Source of the DNA: CAZEHS01 sp964424355
Lineage (GTDB): Bacteria > Bacillota > Clostridia > Peptostreptococcales > Acidaminobacteraceae
Length of the DNA: 64,000 bases
NCBI GenBank assembly: GCA_964424355.1
Contig: CAYRIO010000001.1
Coordinates: forward strand, 124,001 to 188,000
Reading direction: 5' to 3'
The translations under genes were made by a program, and so were the position numbers. Of the stretch, positions 60,214 through 64,000 are shown in pieces (the stretch's first letter is position 1; the number at the start of each line of letters is the position of its first letter). A model generated the notes under the pieces. That model was not told the DNA's origin and searched no databases. It saw only the letters and a list, made by a program, of their open reading frames with translations.

Positions 60214-60853
60214 AAAAGAACCTTTCACTGAATACAAGCTTGAACCGGATACACGGATCACACCTGGAGCCAGACAGTTTCTGATGGACCGGGGAATCCA
60301 TGGTTTCGAGGAGGGACTCCCCCAAAATAAAACGACAAACACAGAAAAGTTGGAGCCGGTGACCTTGGAGCAGGAACAGTCCTGCCGTGGAAGATGGCTT
60401 TATCGGCGGATGAAGGTGGTGGAGGCTGAGTTTCTGGCGGCCGCTCAAGAGCTGCTGAGCCGTGATGTTCTGATTGCCCAGAAGCTCATCAGCCTGGGAG
60501 AGTGTGTCGCTGCCGTTGCGGACTCCGGGCTAGGAGAGAACCCCTGCAATACCGGGTGTATGCAGGAATGCACAGGGATCAAGTCGGATCAGTTTCTTCT
60601 CCATCTTGAGGATTGCTTCAAGATCACCCCCTTCCATATCCAGTTAGGCAAGGGTCGGGAAATCATACTTTTACACCGGCTGAGATGCGCTCTCCGGGTA
60701 GTCGAACTGGAGCTGCCAGAGTTTTTTGACGGCAGTGTCGATGGCCAGAGACGCCATCAGGAAGCAGTCGGGAAAACAAATCAGCTGATAAACACCCTTT
60801 CACAGCTGATCTGCGTATCAGTGGGAGGCGAAACATGCCAGAAGAAAATGTAA
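60173..60853 (+). CDS. EutT-like protein (cobalamin adenosyltransferase-related)
   Basis: 226 residues from a GTG that lies inside eutP. KFITEEDLRDQYKKEPFTEYKL and TPGARQFLMDRGI match the EutT N-terminus. EutT makes adenosylcobalamin for ethanolamine ammonia-lyase. Here the metal-site Cys cluster reads CNTGCMQEC, not the HX11CCX2C motif, and the locus enzyme CutC needs no B12. The true role is therefore unclear: structural, or a changed cofactor function. Confidence 0.75.
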   Translation: MKFITEEDLRDQYKKEPFTEYKLEPDTRITPGARQFLMDRGIHGFEEGLPQNKTTNTEKLEPVTLEQEQSCRGRWLYRRMKVVEAEFLAAAQELLSRDVLIAQKLISLGECVAAVADSGLGENPCNTGCMQECTGIKSDQFLLHLEDCFKITPFHIQLGKGREIILLHRLRCALRVVELELPEFFDGSVDGQRRHQEAVGKTNQLINTLSQLICVSVGGETCQKKM

Positions 60854-61677
60854 ACTTTCAATACTGCGACCAGATGGTTCAGGAATTTGAAGAGGTCATA
60901 GAAAATCCGATCGGCAGAAAATCATCCGTCTACTATACCGGCGTCGATCTGGGAACGGCCTGTGTGGTACTGGCGGTACTGGATGAAAACTATAAACCCG
61001 TAGCCGGGGCTTACCGATATGCGGATGTTGTCCGGGACGGCATGGTGGTGGATTATCTGGGCGCCATCAATATCGTCAGGGAGCTTAAGCGCCAACTTGA
61101 GGAACAGCTGGGCACAGAGCTGCTGTACGCAGCCGCAGCCATTCCACCGGGAACCGATGCACTGGATTCCGGAGCGGTTAAGAATGTGGTGCAGGCAGCC
61201 GGGTTTGAAATCACCAATGTCCTGGATGAATCCACTGCAGCCAATGCGGTGCTCAAGATGCAGAATGGTGCAGTCGTTGATATCGGCGGCGGCACCACCG
61301 GCATCTCCATCCTGAAGGATGGCAAAGTGGTTTATGTGGCTGATGAGGCCACCGGCGGCACCCATCTCTCCCTGGTGATTTCCGGGGCCTACAAGATGTC
61401 CTTCTCTGACGCGGATGTGTACAAGCGGAATTCGGATAACCATAAAGAATTGCTGGCGGTCGTAAAACCTGTCATTGAAAAAATCGCTTCTATTATAAGC
61501 CGACACATCGAAGGCCATGACGTGCGGGAAATATCTCTGGTTGGTGGGACCTGCTGTCTGGCAGGTATCGAAAAAATCATCGAGAAACAGACCGGGATTT
61601 TTACACATAAGCCCCGGAACCCCATGTTTGTAACACCTTTGGGGATCGCACTGGGGTGTACACAGGACTCTGAATGA
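60835..61677 (+). CDS. eutJ: EutJ-like Hsp70-fold chaperone
   Basis: 280 residues of the actin/Hsp70 ATPase fold: YTGVDLGTACVVLAVLDE, AAIPPGTD, VLDESTAANAVL, VVDIGGGTTGISILKDGK and VGGTCCLAGIEKIIEKQTG. EutJ is thought to help fold or assemble microcompartment enzymes. It overlaps the preceding gene by 19 nt. Confidence 0.9.
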   Translation: MPEENVNFQYCDQMVQEFEEVIENPIGRKSSVYYTGVDLGTACVVLAVLDENYKPVAGAYRYADVVRDGMVVDYLGAINIVRELKRQLEEQLGTELLYAAAAIPPGTDALDSGAVKNVVQAAGFEITNVLDESTAANAVLKMQNGAVVDIGGGTTGISILKDGKVVYVADEATGGTHLSLVISGAYKMSFSDADVYKRNSDNHKELLAVVKPVIEKIASIISRHIEGHDVREISLVGGTCCLAGIEKIIEKQTGIFTHKPRNPMFVTPLGIALGCTQDSE

Positions 61678-61690
61678 TAGGGGTGGATGT

Positions 61691-61996
61691 ATGGAATTTC
61701 GAATTATAAAAGCCCCTACAGCGGGTACCTTGGATATCCTGATCAAGCGGATGGGCACCGGCACCAGTGAAGACGTGCGGGATGTGTCAGCGGTGGGCCT
61801 GGTACAGGGCAGGATGATCGATATGATCTGTGCCGCGGATATCGCGGAAAAAGCAGTCGGCGTCACCGTTACAGATATTCGGGGAAGCTGTCCGCAGAAT
61901 ATGATCATGATTGCGATCCTTGGGGATACCTCCTCGGTGGAATCTGCAATCGAAGAGATAAAAAGCGGACTGGGAAAGGGTGGTCAGACATGTTAG
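61691..61996 (+). CDS. Divergent BMC-domain shell protein
   Basis: 101 residues. AVGLVQGRMIDMICAADIAEKAVGVTVTDIRGSCPQNMIMIAILGDTSSVESAIEEI follows the BMC pattern closely, but 35 residues precede it and the usual C-terminal strand and helix are absent. This suggests a permuted hexamer protein of the GrpU/PduU kind. It overlaps the pentamer gene by 7 nt. Confidence 0.72.
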   Translation: MEFRIIKAPTAGTLDILIKRMGTGTSEDVRDVSAVGLVQGRMIDMICAADIAEKAVGVTVTDIRGSCPQNMIMIAILGDTSSVESAIEEIKSGLGKGGQTC

Positions 61997-62256
61997 CAGC
62001 AAGACTGATTGACAACGTATGGGCCACACGGAAATCAGATTCCCTTAACGGCTTCAAGTTCATGCTGGCGGAAGTCATCGGCGGGACCAGTGAAGGGCAG
62101 CGCCTGATCGTTGTAGATATCATCAGCGCAGGGATCGGTGACCGGGTCATCGTGACCACGGGTTCGGCTGCCAGGCGGATGTTGGGTAACGACACTCTCC
62201 CGGTGGATGCCGTTGTTATCGGAATCATTGATGACGATTGTAATTTAGCAGATTAA
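61990..62256 (+). CDS. eutN: EutN/CcmL-type pentameric vertex protein
   Basis: 88 residues. MLAARLIDNVWATRKSDSLNGFKFMLAEVI and DRVIVTTGSAARRMLGNDTLPVDAVVIGIID are typical of BMC-P proteins, which cap the twelve vertices and close the shell. Confidence 0.95.
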   Translation: MLAARLIDNVWATRKSDSLNGFKFMLAEVIGGTSEGQRLIVVDIISAGIGDRVIVTTGSAARRMLGNDTLPVDAVVIGIIDDDCNLAD

Positions 62257-62267
62257 TGGGGGCAGAT

Positions 62268-63596
62268 ATGAGTCTTCTGGAAAAGGTGAAAGATGCCGGC
62301 ATTGTCGGTGCGGGGGGAGCGGGATTTCCCACCCATGCAAAGCTGGGGTCAAAGGCAGAATATATACTCCTGAACGGAGCGGAATGCGAGCCCCTTCTCC
62401 GGGTGGATCAGCAACTGATGGAGCTGCTCCCGGACGAAATCATCAAAGGCTTTGAAGCAGCGGGACGACTGATTGGTGCCAATAAAGCGCTGATTGGTGT
62501 GAAATACAAGCATAAGGAAGTCATTTCCATCCTTCGGGAACGGATTGAAGCATTACGGTTGGGCGATTTCGTCGAAGTAAAAGAAATGGCGGATGCGTAC
62601 CCCGCCGGTGACGAACAGGTTCTGGTTTATGAGCTGACCGGTCGGGTTGTTCCTGAAGCGGGCATTCCGATACAGGTAGGCTGTGTGGTCATCAACTCCG
62701 AAACTGCACTGAATATCTACCATGCATCCCTGGGGAAGCCGGTCACCGAAAAATACATCACCGTTGCGGGTGATATCCCGAATCGGTTGACTGTGAAGGT
62801 TTTAGTTGGCACACCAATCATTGATGTACTGAAACTCAGCGGAATTGATAACTTTGACGAATACGCTGTCATTGATGGCGGCCCGATGATGGGACCGGTT
62901 ATGGCGGATCTGGAAGGCTATATTACAAAGAAGCATAAAGGCTTTATCATTCTGAAGAAACAGCATCCCCTCATCCGTAAAAAGTCCATCAAAATGGATG
63001 CAGCCATGCGCATCAACAAGGCAACCTGTGAACAGTGCCGCATGTGCACGGATTTGTGCCCCCGGTATCTTCTGGGCCACAACATGCAGCCCCACAAGAT
63101 CATGCGGACGGTGGCTTACTCAATAACAAATCCGGAGGAGCTTAAAACCGCATCCCTCTGCTGCCAGTGTAACCTGTGCCAATTGTTCTCCTGTCCTGCC
63201 GGGCTGTATCCCATGTCTGCCAATGTTTTTACAAAACAGAAGCTGGCAGAACAGAGCATCCGGTATAAACCTGATCAGACTGAGTTTCAGGCACGGAGCA
63301 GCCGGGAATACCGGCAGCTTCCAAGCAAGCGGCTGGTTGCAAGGCTGGGCCTCAAGGATTTCGATAAGTCCGCTCCCATGAGAGAAACCGTATTGAAACC
63401 CAACTTGGTTTATATCGCAACAAGTCAGCATATAGGAGCTCCTGCGGTTCCGGTTGTTTCACTAGGAGACCGGGTGCAGGCTGGGCAGCTGATAGGCAGG
63501 ATTCCTGATGGGGCGCTTGGCGCTTCGATACACACAAGCATTTCCGGGGCGGTTGTGGAATGTGGAAACGGTTTTATTGCCATAAGGGGGGAATGA
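62268..63596 (+). CDS. pduS: PduS-like Fe-S flavoprotein (RnfC-related)
   Basis: 442 residues from ATG 62268 with GGGGG 5 nt before it; an ATG at 62256 overlapping the eutN stop is also possible. GIVGAGGAGFPTHAKLGSKAEYILLNGAECEPLL is the NADH/FMN-binding RnfC-like part. Two 4Fe-4S motifs follow (CEQCRMCTDLCPR and CCQCNLCQLFSCPAG), then a C-terminal lipoyl-like domain. PduS reduces cobalamin in 1,2-propanediol users. Here, with no B12 enzyme, it more likely moves electrons between NADH and the Fe-S shell protein PduT next to it, to recycle cofactor in the lumen. Confidence 0.92.
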   Translation: MSLLEKVKDAGIVGAGGAGFPTHAKLGSKAEYILLNGAECEPLLRVDQQLMELLPDEIIKGFEAAGRLIGANKALIGVKYKHKEVISILRERIEALRLGDFVEVKEMADAYPAGDEQVLVYELTGRVVPEAGIPIQVGCVVINSETALNIYHASLGKPVTEKYITVAGDIPNRLTVKVLVGTPIIDVLKLSGIDNFDEYAVIDGGPMMGPVMADLEGYITKKHKGFIILKKQHPLIRKKSIKMDAAMRINKATCEQCRMCTDLCPRYLLGHNMQPHKIMRTVAYSITNPEELKTASLCCQCNLCQLFSCPAGLYPMSANVFTKQKLAEQSIRYKPDQTEFQARSSREYRQLPSKRLVARLGLKDFDKSAPMRETVLKPNLVYIATSQHIGAPAVPVVSLGDRVQAGQLIGRIPDGALGASIHTSISGAVVECGNGFIAIRGE

Positions 63597-63597
63597 G

Positions 63598-64000
63598 ATG
63601 GCCAGTGCAATCGGAATGGTTGAGTTTACAAGTATTGCCCGCGGCATCTACGCCGCCGATCAGATGGTGAAGACTTCGGATGTTGAAATAATAACAGCTA
63701 CCTCGGTTTGCCCCGGCAAGTATATAGCCATCGTTCACGGAGATGTCGGAGCCGTTCAGGATTCAGTAGCCGTCGGCGAGAAACATGCAGGGGAGTATCT
63801 GGTGGATTCCATCATCATCCCCAATGTAAGCCGCGCCATATTCCCGGCAATTTCAGGCACTGCGATGCCGGATCGGATTCAGGCACTGGGAATCATGGAG
63901 TCCTTCTCACTGGCAACAATGATCATTGCCGCGGATGCAGTTCTAAAAGCTGCGAATTTGGAGCCGATGGAGCTTCGCCTGGGTAATGGTCTGGGCGGTA
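63598..64000 (+). CDS. pduT: PduT-like BMC-T trimer shell protein with Fe-S site (partial)
   Basis: 134 codons are visible; the rest lies beyond the window. Two BMC domains in tandem: IGMVEFTSIARGIYAADQMVKTSDVEIITA and ALGIMESFSLATMIIAADAVLKAANLEPMEL. TSVCPGKYIAIVHGDVGAVQ matches the PduT loop whose Cys binds a [4Fe-4S] cluster in the trimer centre. It starts 1 nt after pduS, its usual partner. Confidence 0.93.
   Translation, partial: MASAIGMVEFTSIARGIYAADQMVKTSDVEIITATSVCPGKYIAIVHGDVGAVQDSVAVGEKHAGEYLVDSIIIPNVSRAIFPAISGTAMPDRIQALGIMESFSLATMIIAADAVLKAANLEPMELRLGNGLGG

Noticed and set aside
1..64000. tRNA genes, CRISPR arrays, insertion sequences or prophage genes.
   Set aside because: None was recognised: no repeat-spacer pattern, transposase, integrase or phage structural gene is visible.

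Overview
The window looks like chromosome from a strictly anaerobic, fermentative Firmicute of the Clostridia. The signs are a class A RNase P RNA, many c-di-GMP proteins including HD-GYP types, a glycyl-radical microcompartment, acetogen-like formate-tetrahydrofolate genes (fhs, fchA, folD), a cobalamin riboswitch, strong AGGAGG ribosome sites, and a probable selenocysteine codon. I cannot name the genus. Most genes are complete; only the 5' part of rnpB and the 3' part of the last gene are cut off.

Layout. 1-9275: rnpB end, a small selenoprotein candidate with an in-frame UGA and SECIS-like hairpin, c-di-GMP proteins, hpt, a flavodoxin-fold oxidoreductase, pduL and deoC, a FapA/DUF342 protein and a multi-GAF protein. 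9291-16101: a cobalamin-riboswitch-controlled operon from glutamyl-tRNA to precorrin-2 (hemA, a Met8/CysG-N gene, a HemC-CobA-HemD triple fusion, hemB, hemL). 16228-26926: an RCC1-repeat protein and aroE, then an aromatic amino acid operon (aroF, tyrA, aroB, aroA, aroC, pheA, aroK-aroQ fusion). This operon is preceded by a previously hidden 41-codon leader peptide packed with Phe, Tyr and Trp codons and by a terminator/antiterminator pair, which together make a textbook attenuator. 27038-35879: two HD-GYP proteins, a PilZ protein, a 2-hydroxyacid dehydrogenase, rlmN, small uncharacterised genes and a radical SAM protein.

35991-47074: a MerR regulator facing a long operon with a 19-bp-spacer promoter. 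The operon encodes a cyclase-family hydrolase, a Nif3-like protein, an amino acid permease, an aminotransferase, a PanB-type hydroxymethyltransferase, Fhs, FchA, FocA and FolD. Read together, these could import an amino acid, transaminate it, pass a hydroxymethyl group to tetrahydrofolate, oxidise that to formate with ATP gain at Fhs, and export formate. This is an inference and the most novel metabolic idea in the window.

47191-64000: a choline-utilisation (cut) glycyl-radical microcompartment of the short-CutC type, with two regulatory gene pairs on the opposite strand. One pair is a PocR-domain histidine kinase with an AraC-type response regulator. The other is a CACHE membrane sensor with no output domain next to a sigma-54 activator with no sensor domain. 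The cut operon carries a transporter, shell proteins (hexamer, permuted hexamer, pentamer and Fe-S trimer types), an aldehyde dehydrogenase whose catalytic Cys position is Ser, CutC, CutD, EutP, EutT-like, EutJ, PduS and PduT. The locus continues beyond the window.
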